DNA of 64,000 bases from Tabrizicola soli (GTDB lineage Bacteria > Pseudomonadota > Alphaproteobacteria > Rhodobacterales > Rhodobacteraceae): assembly GCF_015999335.1 (NCBI RefSeq), contig NZ_JAEACP010000019.1, positions 1 through 64,000 on the forward strand. Direction: 5' to 3'. Position numbers and translations under genes: made by a program. Positions within the stretch are counted from its first letter, which is position 1; the number at the start of each line of letters is the position of its first letter. Below are positions 52,398 through 60,925 of the stretch, piece after piece. A model generated the notes under the pieces. The model had not been told where the DNA came from. It was given only the letters and a program-made list of their open reading frames with translations, and made no database searches.

Positions 52398-53405
52398 ATG
52401 ACCCGCATCGCCTTGAACGGCCTTGGCCGTATCGGAAAACTTGTCCTCCGCGATCTGATCGACACCGGTGCCGTGGGCGAGATCGTCCTCTTGAACGATC
52501 CCGTCGGCGATGCCGAACAGCACGCGCTGTTGATGGAGTTCGACTCCGTTCACGGACGTTGGCGCACGCCGGTCGCTGCGGGCGATGGCGCACTGGTCCT
52601 GAATGGCCAGACCATCCGACTGACGCATGAAAGGACGATCGAAGCGCTGCCTCTGGCTGAGCTGGGCGTCGATCTGGTGATCGACTGCACGGGTGTCTTC
52701 AAGACCGCCGCAAAGGTTGCGCCCTACTACGCCGCGGGGGTGAAGAAGGTTGTGGTTTCGGCCCCGGTCAAGGATGGCGGTGCGCTGAACCTGGTCTATG
52801 GCGTCAACCATCACCTCTACGATGGCTCACAGGCGCTGGTGACGGCGGCCTCCTGCACCACCAATTGCCTCGCCCCGGTGGTGAAGGTGATCCACGAGGC
52901 GCTCGGCATCCGGCACGGGTCGATCACCACGATCCATGATGTGACCAACACCCAGACCATCGTGGACCGTCCGGCGAAGGACATGCGCCGCGCTCGGTCT
53001 GCCTTGATGAACCTGATCCCGACAACGACCGGATCCGCCACGGCGATCACGCTGATCTATCCCGAACTCAAGGGCCGCCTGAACGGCCACGCGGTGCGTG
53101 TGCCGCTCTTGAACGCCTCGCTGACCGACTGCGTGTTCGAGGTCGAGCGGGCGACCACGGTCGATGAGGTGAACGCGCTCTTTGCCGCCGCTGCAGAGGG
53201 ACCGCTTAAAGGAATCCTCGGCTTCGAGACCCGGCCCCTCGTCTCCTGCGACTTCACCAACGATCCGCGCTCGTCCATCGTTGATGGGCCGTCGACCATG
53301 GTCATCAACGGCACACAAGTGAAGATCTACGCCTGGTATGACAATGAATGGGGCTATGCCTGCCGGCTGGCAGATATTGCGCGGATGGTTGCGGGTTCGC
53401 TGTGA
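52398..53405 (+). CDS. ArsJ-linked glyceraldehyde-3-phosphate dehydrogenase
   Basis: A 335-residue type-I GAPDH with NAD loop [20 protein letters not shown] and the catalytic [10 protein letters not shown]. It is five bases after the ArsR-ArsC gene and overlaps arsJ. In ars operons this GAPDH makes the unstable 1-arseno-3-phosphoglycerate from arsenate and GAP, which ArsJ then exports, rather than acting in glycolysis. Confidence 0.95.
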   Translation: MTRIALNGLGRIGKLVLRDLIDTGAVGEIVLLNDPVGDAEQHALLMEFDSVHGRWRTPVAAGDGALVLNGQTIRLTHERTIEALPLAELGVDLVIDCTGVFKTAAKVAPYYAAGVKKVVVSAPVKDGGALNLVYGVNHHLYDGSQALVTAASCTTNCLAPVVKVIHEALGIRHGSITTIHDVTNTQTIVDRPAKDMRRARSALMNLIPTTTGSATAITLIYPELKGRLNGHAVRVPLLNASLTDCVFEVERATTVDEVNALFAAAAEGPLKGILGFETRPLVSCDFTNDPRSSIVDGPSTMVINGTQVKIYAWYDNEWGYACRLADIARMVAGSL

Positions 53406-54673
53406 CTGATACCGCAAGTCCTGCCGCCCCGCCGCCAAACCCGCTCCGAGCCTATGCCGCCGTGACGGCGGCTTACTGGGCCTTCATGCTGTCGGACGGC
53501 GCGCTCAGGATGCTGGTGCTGTTGCACTTCAACAGCCTCGGTTTCACGCCGATCCAGCTTGCGTGGCTATTCCTGCTGTATGAGGTCGCAGGCATCGTCA
53601 CCAACTTGGCCGCCGGATGGCTGGCCGCCCGTTTCGGGTTGGCTGCGACGCTCTATGGCGGTCTCGCGCTCCAGATCGGCGCGCTGGTGGCGCTGGCGCA
53701 GCTTGATCCGTCCTGGGGTGTCGCCGCCTCGGTCGCCTTCGTCATGGCTGTGCAGGGGGTCTCGGGCGTGGCCAAGGACCTGGCCAAAATGTCCTCAAAG
53801 TCCGCCGTCAAGCTGCTGGCCCCCAAGGAGGATGGCGGCCTCTTCCGCTGGGTCGCCCTGCTCACTGGATCGAAGAACGCGGTGAAGGGCTTGGGCTTCT
53901 TCCTTGGCGCGGCCCTTCTGGCCCTGGCGGGGTTTCAGGCGGCAGTCTGGGGCATGGCGGCGGTGCTGGCGGTGATCCTGATTGCCGTTGTGCTATTCCT
54001 GCCCGCAGGCCTGCCCGGGCGGATGAAATCGGAAGAGGCCTGGGGCGGCTGGCGGTCGAAGGATCCGCGTGTGAACAAGCTGAGCCTTGCCCGCATGTTC
54101 CTGTTCGGCGCGCGGGACGTATGGTTTGTCGTGGGCATCCCGGTCTATTTCCAGGCGGTCCTGTCCGACGGCACACCCGAAGGCCGGCGCGAGGCTTTCT
54201 TCCTGATCGGCAGTTTCCTCGCGCTCTGGATCATCGCCTATGGCGCGGTGCAGGCCTTTGCCCCCCGGCTTCTGGGTGCCAAGGGCAAGCCCGAGGCAGA
54301 GACCACCCGCAAGGCGATCCTCTGGGCCGGGCTTCTGGTGCCGATCCCGTTCCTGCTGGCCGGAGCGGCCTGGGCAGCGGGCGACCCTGCGGAATGGTTG
54401 ACGGCGACGCTCGTCGCCGGCCTGCTGGTCTTCGGCTTTGTCTTTGCCGTCAATTCTTCGGTCCATTCCTACCTGATCCTCGCCTTCGGATCGGCCGAAC
54501 GGATCACACGGGATGTGGGCTTCTACTACATGGCGAATGCGGCGGGTCGGCTGATCGGCACGCTTTTGTCCGGCCTGAGCTATCAGTTCGGCGGGTTGCC
54601 ACTGTGCCTTGCCACGGCGGGCCTGATGGCCTTGGCCAGCTGGCTGGCCGCTAGGCGGCTCAGCTCCGTCTGA
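53402..54673 (+). CDS. arsJ: ArsJ 1-arseno-3-phosphoglycerate exporter
   Basis: A 423-residue major-facilitator protein with about 11-12 transmembrane segments. The region [20 protein letters not shown] and [20 protein letters not shown] is characteristic of ArsJ. A GTG start at 53402 overlaps the GAPDH stop. It exports the arseno-sugar phosphate made by its GAPDH partner, giving As(V) resistance. Its 3' end overlaps the convergent MFS gene by 14 bases. Confidence 0.93.
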   Translation: MTDTASPAAPPPNPLRAYAAVTAAYWAFMLSDGALRMLVLLHFNSLGFTPIQLAWLFLLYEVAGIVTNLAAGWLAARFGLAATLYGGLALQIGALVALAQLDPSWGVAASVAFVMAVQGVSGVAKDLAKMSSKSAVKLLAPKEDGGLFRWVALLTGSKNAVKGLGFFLGAALLALAGFQAAVWGMAAVLAVILIAVVLFLPAGLPGRMKSEEAWGGWRSKDPRVNKLSLARMFLFGARDVWFVVGIPVYFQAVLSDGTPEGRREAFFLIGSFLALWIIAYGAVQAFAPRLLGAKGKPEAETTRKAILWAGLLVPIPFLLAGAAWAAGDPAEWLTATLVAGLLVFGFVFAVNSSVHSYLILAFGSAERITRDVGFYYMANAAGRLIGTLLSGLSYQFGGLPLCLATAGLMALASWLAARRLSSV

Positions 54674-55820
54674 GGATGAGCAGCGCAATCGTTGCCAGCA
54701 CACCAATACCTGCAGTCAACCAGATGGCGTGAAGGCCCCATACTGTCAGGGCAGCGCCAAAGATCAGCGGGGCGGCCGCCTGCAAGATGCGGGCAGGCGC
54801 GTTGAGCCAGCCGATCCGACGCCCGTATCCCGCTGGTCCAAACAGGGCCAGCGGCAGGGTCCCCTTGGCGATGGTCAGGATGCCGTTCCCCGCCCCGTGC
54901 AGTAGCGTGAAGGCATAGGCCGCAGGGGCGCCAAAGCCCACAAGAGCCACCGCCGCCACCGGATGCGCCGCCGCGGCCAGCCGGGCGGATGCAAGGGGAT
55001 GGAACCGGCGCAACAGCCCGAATTCCAGCACCCGGGCCGCGACCTGTGCCGGGCCGATCAGCGCACCTGCCGCGATGGCCACGGCCGTGCTGGCCCCTGC
55101 AGCTTGCAGCAGCCCCGGAAGATGCGCGGCCATGGCGGTCGAGTTGAACCAGGTCGCGGCGAAGACGAAGGCTAGCAGCCAGAGCGCAAGTCGGGATGGC
55201 GGCGGCCCCTCTTCGACGGGCGCCGCTTCTGCGGTGACCGTTCTGGTGCCCTTGGGCAGCCACGCGTTCAGCGGCAAGGCCACGGCCAAGTGGATTAGCG
55301 CCCAGCCGATGCAGGCTTCCCTCCAACCCCACGTTGCCAGCATCAGCCCCGAAAGCGGCCAGCCCACCGTGCTCGCGAACCCGGCGATCAGGGTGATGCC
55401 GGTGATCGGGCCGCGCGCATCCTTGCCATAGATCCCGGCCAGCGTGGCAAACCCCGCCTCGTAAAGCCCGATCCCCATGCCCAGCCCGATGACAGCCCAG
55501 CCCGCGAAAAGGATGAGGGGCGACGGCGCCACGGCGAGCAAGCCGAGGCCTGCCGCAAAGACGATGTTCGACAGCATCAGCACACCGCGCCCGCCAAAGC
55601 CGTCGATCCGCGCCCCGGCCCACGGCCCGACCAAGGCCGAAACCACCATCGCCATGGAGAACGCGCCAAACACCCAGACTGGCGACAGGCCGAGGTCCTC
55701 GGCCATAGGTACGGCAAGAACGGCGGGGATGTAGTAGCTGGAGGCCCAGCTGACGGTGAGGGAAGAGCCGAGGGCAGCGACAATCAGTCCTCGCCGCGCC
55801 GGAGACAATCTTGGGATCAT
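54660..55820 (-). CDS. MFS transporter (possibly ArsK-like)
   Basis: A 386-residue major-facilitator protein with 12 predicted segments (VAALGSSLTVSWASSYYIPA, AVIGLGMGIGLYEAGFATLA, LLHGAGNGILTIAKGTLPLA). Its place in an ars island and its size are compatible with ArsK, an MFS exporter of As(III)/Sb(III), but the motif evidence is generic. The ATG at 55820 lacks a strong ribosome site; a TTG at 55856 is the alternative. It is transcribed after the permease gene at 55876. Confidence 0.75.
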   Translation of the reverse strand: MIPRLSPARRGLIVAALGSSLTVSWASSYYIPAVLAVPMAEDLGLSPVWVFGAFSMAMVVSALVGPWAGARIDGFGGRGVLMLSNIVFAAGLGLLAVAPSPLILFAGWAVIGLGMGIGLYEAGFATLAGIYGKDARGPITGITLIAGFASTVGWPLSGLMLATWGWREACIGWALIHLAVALPLNAWLPKGTRTVTAEAAPVEEGPPPSRLALWLLAFVFAATWFNSTAMAAHLPGLLQAAGASTAVAIAAGALIGPAQVAARVLEFGLLRRFHPLASARLAAAAHPVAAVALVGFGAPAAYAFTLLHGAGNGILTIAKGTLPLALFGPAGYGRRIGWLNAPARILQAAAPLIFGAALTVWGLHAIWLTAGIGVLATIALLILRRS

Positions 55821-55875
55821 GATGGGGCTTCGATCTGGAAGGGAGCGGCGAGACAACGCGCCCCGCCGCTGGTGT

Positions 55876-56928
55876 TCATGCCACCTGCGTCCAGAGCTGG
55901 AACAGCAGCCCCGAAGCGAAAGCGCCGATCAGGGACAGGCCGATATAGACCGCAAAGACCTGTGGCCGCGCCAGCGCCCAGACCGCCATGGCCGCGGGGA
56001 TCGAGGTGACGCCACCCGCGACGAGGAACGCCATGCCTGCCCCGGGCGCCATACCCTGCTCGATCAGCCCACCGACCAGCGGCAGCGCGGCATAGCCGTT
56101 GAGATAGGCGGGCACGCCTACCAGCGTTGCGGTCACAATGGGCATGAGCCCCTCGCCCCCGAGCACGGCGGTTACGGTTTCCGCCGGGATCCACGCCAGC
56201 ATCAGACTTTCAAGGATGAAGGCCAACGTCAGCCACTTGGCGAGGAACAGCGTCGTGGTCAGCGCCGTCTTGCCGAATTTCGCCCGGCGGTCCAAATCGG
56301 CCCAGAACCGCCAGACCACTGGCTTCGGCGCGCGGATCTTCGCGCCGCCGCAGCCGCCGTTGCCGATGCCATCGCGCAGCGGATCGGCAAAGGCGCCGCT
56401 CTTCATCATCAGGTGCACCACGGTGCCGCCGAACACGCCCAGCCCGAGGGCGGCGAGGGTCTTGGCCACCGCGAATTCGAGGTCCAGCACGCCCGCCGTC
56501 AGCACGAACATCGACGGGTCCATGATTGGCGAGGCCAGCCAAAAGGCCATAACTGCTGACAGCGGTACGCCCATAGCCAGCAGCGCCGCGATCAACGGGA
56601 TCACTCCGCAGGAGCAAAAGGGCGAGATGCCTCCCGCCAGCGCGCCAAGCCCGATCATCAGGATCGGCGCGCCGGTGAAGGCCTTGGCGATCAGGTTGTC
56701 GGCCCCCGTCGCATTGGCCCAGGCTGCAATAGCGATCGACAGGATCAGAAACGGCGCCGTGTTCAGGAGTGCCGTCCCCGCGAACAGAGCGCTGTCCGTG
56801 GCTAGGGGCGTGTCGAAGACCGCCAGCGCGCCAAGGATCAAAGCCGAGGCGAGCCAGACCCGCTGGTCCTGCCATAGATGGCGCAGCGTGGACCGGAGGC
56901 CAGGTCTCGGGAAGATTGTGTCAGTCAT
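55876..56928 (-). CDS. ArsP-like (DUF318) permease, second copy
   Basis: A 350-residue permease of the same superfamily as the one at 50110 but diverged. Hallmark: GGISPFCSCGVIPLIAALLA with the Cys pair, and the second half VGVPAYLNGYAALPLVGGLI. It has a large cytoplasmic loop with GNGGCGGAKIRAPKP, giving an extra Cys in a Gly-rich turn. The start at 56928 follows CGGAGA. It is preceded by an ArsR gene and followed by an MFS gene. Confidence 0.85.
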   Translation of the reverse strand: MTDTIFPRPGLRSTLRHLWQDQRVWLASALILGALAVFDTPLATDSALFAGTALLNTAPFLILSIAIAAWANATGADNLIAKAFTGAPILMIGLGALAGGISPFCSCGVIPLIAALLAMGVPLSAVMAFWLASPIMDPSMFVLTAGVLDLEFAVAKTLAALGLGVFGGTVVHLMMKSGAFADPLRDGIGNGGCGGAKIRAPKPVVWRFWADLDRRAKFGKTALTTTLFLAKWLTLAFILESLMLAWIPAETVTAVLGGEGLMPIVTATLVGVPAYLNGYAALPLVGGLIEQGMAPGAGMAFLVAGGVTSIPAAMAVWALARPQVFAVYIGLSLIGAFASGLLFQLWTQVA

Positions 56929-56982
56929 CACCAAATCTCCGGATTTACAGTTGTTTTGGGCAAGAAAAAAGATGCGCAAGGC

Positions 56983-57300
56983 TCACGCCGCATCCTCCGA
57001 TGAGCGGACCGCAACGCCAGCGCAGCATTCGGACGTCAGGAAGCCGACAAGGCGATGCATCACGGGGAAATCAACTCGGTTAAACACCTCGCGGCCCTGC
57101 TTGTCCTGTAGCACCAACCCCGCATCGACCAGCGTCGAGAGGTGATGCGCCAGGGTCGACGGGGCAAGCCCCAGGTGCTCACCAATATCGCTCACGCGCA
57201 GCCCGTCATCCCCAGCCTTCACCAGCAGGCGAAAGATCGCGAGGCGGGCATCATGGCCAAGAGCGGCAAGGGCGCGTGCGTTGGGGCTGATAGTGGTCAT
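56983..57300 (-). CDS. ArsR-family repressor with C-terminal ECC
   Basis: A 105-residue ArsR: LAALGHDARLAIFRLLVKAG, GEHLGLAPSTLAHHLSTLVD, and a C-terminal LTSECCAGVAV with adjacent Cys. It lacks the CVC site, so arsenite would be sensed by C-terminal Cys. It is the first gene of the leftward arsR-permease-MFS group and marks the right edge of the arsenic island. A clear promoter precedes it. Confidence 0.9.
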   Translation of the reverse strand: MTTISPNARALAALGHDARLAIFRLLVKAGDDGLRVSDIGEHLGLAPSTLAHHLSTLVDAGLVLQDKQGREVFNRVDFPVMHRLVGFLTSECCAGVAVRSSEDAA

Positions 57301-57306
57301 TGCGCC

Positions 57307-57334
57307 ATAATAACTACTATTCTAGTTTTGTCAA
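57307..57334 (-). promoter_or_regulatory. Promoter of the rightmost arsR operon
   Basis: Read on the - strand, TTGACA (57334-57329) and TATTAT (57312-57307) are spaced by 16 bases, a near-consensus sigma-70 promoter just before the arsR ATG. The spacer contains ACTA-GAA-TAGT, a short inverted repeat that could be the ArsR operator. Confidence 0.7.
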
Positions 57335-57451
57335 TGTTTCGGCATGAAGGTTGGCTGCCGTTCGCGACGGGCAATAAGACCGTTCCACATTTGCCGCAAT
57401 CAGAGGCGCACCTGCGCCCTGCCCGGGCCCTTGAAAAGTGAGGCCGAAGCC

Positions 57452-57616
57452 TCACCCGAAGGGATCGTATTCCGAGACGATAACGACCTCGTCTCCGTCG
57501 ATTTCATCGGCGGGGACGGCGCCGAAGGTTCCATCCCCAGCCTGGAAGACGACGATCGAAACCATGAGCGTGGCGGCGAGGGAGGCGGCGAAGGCGTGTG
57601 CATCTTTGCGGGACAT
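57452..57616 (-). CDS. Small membrane-anchored hypothetical protein
   Basis: A 54-residue protein with an N-terminal hydrophobic segment (AFAASLAATLMVSIVVFQAG) and an acidic C-terminus (ADEIDGDEVVIVSEYDPFG). The start at 57616 follows AGGAG. The hydrophobic part could be a signal anchor. The gene is short but well formed. Family unknown. Confidence 0.6.
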   Translation of the reverse strand: MSRKDAHAFAASLAATLMVSIVVFQAGDGTFGAVPADEIDGDEVVIVSEYDPFG

Positions 57617-58005
57617 CTGTTTGGCTCCTGTCTTGGAGGCGGGGGACCATCCCCCGCGCGACAGGACCCCGCAGGCCCGAAGACTGGCTGACATCACCGG
57701 GTGCGTTCGGCTCGCCCGAATCCACCCGGCGGCACGGGCTTGCCCGTAGTCCGACCCCTTGCGGGTTGATCTCGAAGACGGGATTCGGGGCAAGAAAAGG
57801 AATGGCGAGCGGGGGATGGTGCCCCAACGTCAGGAGCCGATTGTCCCGCTGATGCTTGGAACGCCGCCAGCCTCTCGGGCAGGTTCTTGGTTGATGGTCA
57901 CCACTATGGGGGATGGAACCTTCGACGCCCCGCGACATCGCGGGACGATAGTGTGATCGGTGAGAGGCCCGGCCCTTCGGCAGGCCCCTCACGCATTCTC
58001 CGGGC
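57617..58005. other. Non-coding stretch of about 390 bases
   Basis: No gene is supported. It holds a strong hairpin GCGGGGGACCATCCCCCGC at 57639-57657 just before the small gene's ribosome site, and CCCGCG/CGCGGG with an outer CACTAT/ATAGTG pair at about 57901-57955. Confidence 0.45.
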
Positions 58006-58479
58006 TCAGGCGGCTAGATCCGCGCCCCCTGCCCTATCGCCGTCTTCGGCGCCGACGATCTCAAACCGCGCGTTGCGATAGCCCTCCCGCGCGATCCAGA
58101 GCTCGGCTGCGGTGACGGACTCCGCCAGATGCAGCAGTTCCGTATTGCCCCCGAAGTCCAGTAGCACGCGGACCTGCCCCGGCTTCGGCTCCTCGGCGAC
58201 CTCGAATACCAGACGACTGTCCACCGAATGACTGCGCATGATGGTGACAAGGATGACCCCGTCCGAGGAGAAGTTCCCTTCATGCAGCGTGAAGGAAGCC
58301 GGTGCCGTCCAGGTCGGATAGACTCGGGGCGGCTCTTTCTTCACAAGGCGGCCAACGCCGTTCGAGCGCTCCCAGGTCGCGAGCTTCTTGGTGAAGCGTG
58401 CTGACGGCCTGGGACTGCCGTCGGTGTAGCGGATCAGCGCCCCGAGAGGGGCTGAGTCGATGATGTTCCTTGCAGACAT
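58006..58479 (-). CDS. Conserved plasmid protein, unknown function
   Basis: A 157-residue soluble protein: MSARNIIDSAPLGALIRYTD, then PPRVYPTWTAPASFTLHEGN and a beta-rich C-terminal half (VRVLLDFGGNTELLHLAESV, LWIAREGYRNARFEIVG). GAGGAATC precedes the ATG. It lies just downstream of the ParB-like gene in the same direction. No domain recognised. Confidence 0.7.
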   Translation of the reverse strand: MSARNIIDSAPLGALIRYTDGSPRPSARFTKKLATWERSNGVGRLVKKEPPRVYPTWTAPASFTLHEGNFSSDGVILVTIMRSHSVDSRLVFEVAEEPKPGQVRVLLDFGGNTELLHLAESVTAAELWIAREGYRNARFEIVGAEDGDRAGGADLAA

Positions 58480-58579
58480 GATTCCTCATCCCGAATGCGA
58501 GAGTTCGCATTCATCATATTGATATTGCTGTATTTTGTGAGAAATAGGGGCGAGTTTCCTCGCCCCCGGATGGCTCAGA

Positions 58580-60751
58580 TCATTCCGCCGCCATCATCGA
58601 TGCATCGCCGTCGGGCAGATCAGCCGTCAGGAAAGCCGGGAGATCGATGTCGTCGGGCTCGCCCGCATGTTCCCCCTGCCCTTCTCCGACCGCCTCGCCG
58701 TCGAACGTGACCAGATCAGCCCGGCGCAGGACCTCGGGTAACCAGCCGCTGCCCTTGAGAAGCCGCTCGGCCTCGGTGGCCATCTCGCCCTTCTTCAGGT
58801 GATCGAGCAGCTGCGCAGTCCCCTCCCCCTTCGCCTCGCGCACGGCCTCGAGGATACGGGCCTTGGGCACACGGTTGAGGTAGCCATCGACCGTCGGCTC
58901 CCAGCCCGCCTCGACCATGTCGAGATCGACCGCGCGGGCCACCAGATTGGCATGGGCCATGCGGCGGGTCAGTCCGCTGGCGGAGATGCCCACACCATAG
59001 GGGTTCACCTTCTCATGGAGCGCGTTGATCCCGAAGCTGAGGCAATGGGCCAGAAGGGCCAGACGGCTACCTTGGTCGAGGACGGTCAGATAGTCCCAGA
59101 GCGCAGCATCATCGCCGAGGGGCAGATCAGCCTCCCAGGCGGCGTGACGCTCGTCCACCAGCTTGGCCACCACGCTGTCCTTGAGATCGGGTGCCTGCGC
59201 CGACATGTAGATGTGGCGCACCGAGGCTTCGAGGCAGCTGCCCGAGGCAGAGGAGGTGCGGAAGGTATCCGTCACCAGCTTCAGGAGGAGAAGCGTCAGC
59301 GCCACGTCCGGCGAACGCCCGATTGCCTCGCGCAGCGCCAGGGTCCGGTGGGCCGTCAGTTCCATGACCAGCCGCTCGGGCAGCGGCTTCAGCGCGCCGT
59401 CATCGTCCTCCTCGGTCGGATCAGCACCGATCGGCTGACCACCCGAAGTGATGACGGTGCCCCCGACGGAGGTCGCCGACGGTTTCCAGCTGGAAACACC
59501 GACATCACCCCCCTGCCCCATGACATCCGCGCCATCGCCATCGTGGACCGCGGTCTCCTCGCGCGGCTCGTCCTCGGGCCGGACATAGCCACGATAGACC
59601 GCAAGGCTGCCGTCGCGATCCAGCGTTACGAATACGCCCGCGCGGGCGATTTCGGCCAGATCGTAGATCAGCGGCCGCTGATCGAGCGCTTCCATTGCCA
59701 TCTCGAGCTGACCGAGCCGGGCATCGATCTCCTCGGGGTATTCGTCTTGGCCAGAGTATTCCTCCTCGAGCGCGCGATACTCGGCGAGGAGCACAGCGTG
59801 GTTCGCGCTTTCCTCGTCGGTCATCGACGCAGGATCACCAGCCAAACGCCGCAGACCGTGGCTGTAGCCATAGGGCAGGTCGGTCGCCACCTCGATCCAC
59901 TTCCATCCCTCGGAAGCCAGAGCCTCGGCTTCCGCCTGAAGCTTCTCGGTGACCAGCTGGTCGAGCAGGGCAGGGTCCTCGAGCCAGCCGCCGTCATCAC
60001 CCTGGAAGAGGTCGCGAAGGACGACACCGCCGGCCGTCTCATATGCATCGACACCTACAAAGACCGCGCGACGATCCGATGCCCGGACCGAGGTCTCCGT
60101 CAGCATACGGCGGATGGCGTAGGGCTCCTTGTTCCATGAGTTCTTCACCGCGTCCCAGACCTGCTCCTGACGCGCATGATCGGGGTTCACGGTGAAGGCC
60201 ATCAGCTGTTCCAGCGTCATGCCATCCTCGGCATAGACCTCGAGCAGGGCAGGGGTCACGGAAGCGAGTTTCAGGCGCTGCTTCACGATCTGCGGCGTGA
60301 CAAAGAAGGCCGCCGCGATCGCTTCCTCGCCCTGACCCTTCTCGCGCAGAGCCACGAAGGCGCGGAACTGATCCAGCGGATGCAGGGCAACGCGCTGCAT
60401 GTTTTCCGCGAGCGAGTCGTCCTCGGCGAGGATCTCCGACGCGGCATCCCGTACGATGCAGGGGATCGGCGCGGTCTTGGCCAACCGCTTTTGCTTCACC
60501 AGCAGCGACAGCGCCTGGAAGCGGCGACCACCGGCCGGGATCTCGAACATGCCGGTCTCGACACCTTCGGCATCGAGCATGGGCCGGACGTTCAAGCCCT
60601 GCAGCAGGCCGCGGCGGGCAATGTCTTCGGCCAGTTCCTCGACGGAGACGCCCGCCTTGATGCGCCGCACGTTGGACTGGCTCAGCACGAGCTTGTCGAA
60701 GGGAATGTCCCGTGAGGGGGACAGGGTGACTTTCTGGGCTGCTTTCGCCAT
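58580..60751 (-). CDS. Large ParB/RepB/Spo0J-family protein
   Basis: A 723-residue protein. The N-terminal ~200 residues are a ParB-type domain: DIPFDKLVLSQSNVRRIKAG, the ParB box GMFEIPAGGRRFQALSLLVK, DSLAENMQRVALHPLDQFRA and the HTH EEAIAAAFFVTPQIVKQRLK. The remaining ~500 residues are a long acidic, helical extension absent from partition ParB proteins. No parA accompanies it. The start at 60751 follows GGAGAAG and the shared leader element. It is distinct from RepB and probably a regulator or a CTPase with another role. Confidence 0.88.
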   Translation of the reverse strand: MAKAAQKVTLSPSRDIPFDKLVLSQSNVRRIKAGVSVEELAEDIARRGLLQGLNVRPMLDAEGVETGMFEIPAGGRRFQALSLLVKQKRLAKTAPIPCIVRDAASEILAEDDSLAENMQRVALHPLDQFRAFVALREKGQGEEAIAAAFFVTPQIVKQRLKLASVTPALLEVYAEDGMTLEQLMAFTVNPDHARQEQVWDAVKNSWNKEPYAIRRMLTETSVRASDRRAVFVGVDAYETAGGVVLRDLFQGDDGGWLEDPALLDQLVTEKLQAEAEALASEGWKWIEVATDLPYGYSHGLRRLAGDPASMTDEESANHAVLLAEYRALEEEYSGQDEYPEEIDARLGQLEMAMEALDQRPLIYDLAEIARAGVFVTLDRDGSLAVYRGYVRPEDEPREETAVHDGDGADVMGQGGDVGVSSWKPSATSVGGTVITSGGQPIGADPTEEDDDGALKPLPERLVMELTAHRTLALREAIGRSPDVALTLLLLKLVTDTFRTSSASGSCLEASVRHIYMSAQAPDLKDSVVAKLVDERHAAWEADLPLGDDAALWDYLTVLDQGSRLALLAHCLSFGINALHEKVNPYGVGISASGLTRRMAHANLVARAVDLDMVEAGWEPTVDGYLNRVPKARILEAVREAKGEGTAQLLDHLKKGEMATEAERLLKGSGWLPEVLRRADLVTFDGEAVGEGQGEHAGEPDDIDLPAFLTADLPDGDASMMAAE

Positions 60752-60764
60752 CAGATCTTCTCCG

Positions 60765-60790
60765 CGACGGGCGCCGGAAGCCACTCTCCC
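60765..60790 (-). repeat. Shared leader element, copy 3
   Basis: On the + strand CGACGGGCGCCGG then AAGCCACTCTCCC, ending 13 bases before the start codon of the ParB-like gene. Differs by a single base from copy 2 before the DUF932 gene. Confidence 0.75.
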
Positions 60791-60860
60791 GATCTCACTT
60801 CCCGTCACCCCTCAAACCCCCAACCTTTCCCTCTCTTCAGCTACCGACGCATCGCCGCGT

Positions 60861-60880
60861 GACTTAACAGCTGTAAAGTC
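60861..60880. promoter_or_regulatory. parS-like partition site 1
   Basis: GACTTAACAGCTGTAAAGTC is a near-perfect 20-bp palindrome centred on CAGCTG, the centre also seen in repABC par sites (GTT-N2-C-N-GC-N-G-N2-AAC). It lies 40 bases downstream of repC. Confidence 0.65.
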
Positions 60881-60907
60881 GCGCCGAACTTGATGATCAC
60901 CCCAAGA

Positions 60908-60925
60908 GACTTAACAGCTGTTATG
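60908..60925. promoter_or_regulatory. parS-like partition site 2
   Basis: GACTTAACAGCTGTTATG repeats the first 14 bases of site 1 exactly and overlaps the repC stop codon. A further CTTAACAGCTG occurs inside repB at 62778-62788. Several copies in a repABC module fit a RepB-bound centromere. Confidence 0.6.

Noticed and set aside
57522-57926. Inverted match of about 17-22 bases (GGGGATGGAACCTTCG)
   Set aside because: One copy lies in a small coding gene and one in non-coding DNA; the length is near chance in GC-rich sequence and no element connects them.
58799-60139. 446-codon + strand open frame
   Set aside because: Antisense to the ParB-like gene; composition mirrors that gene.
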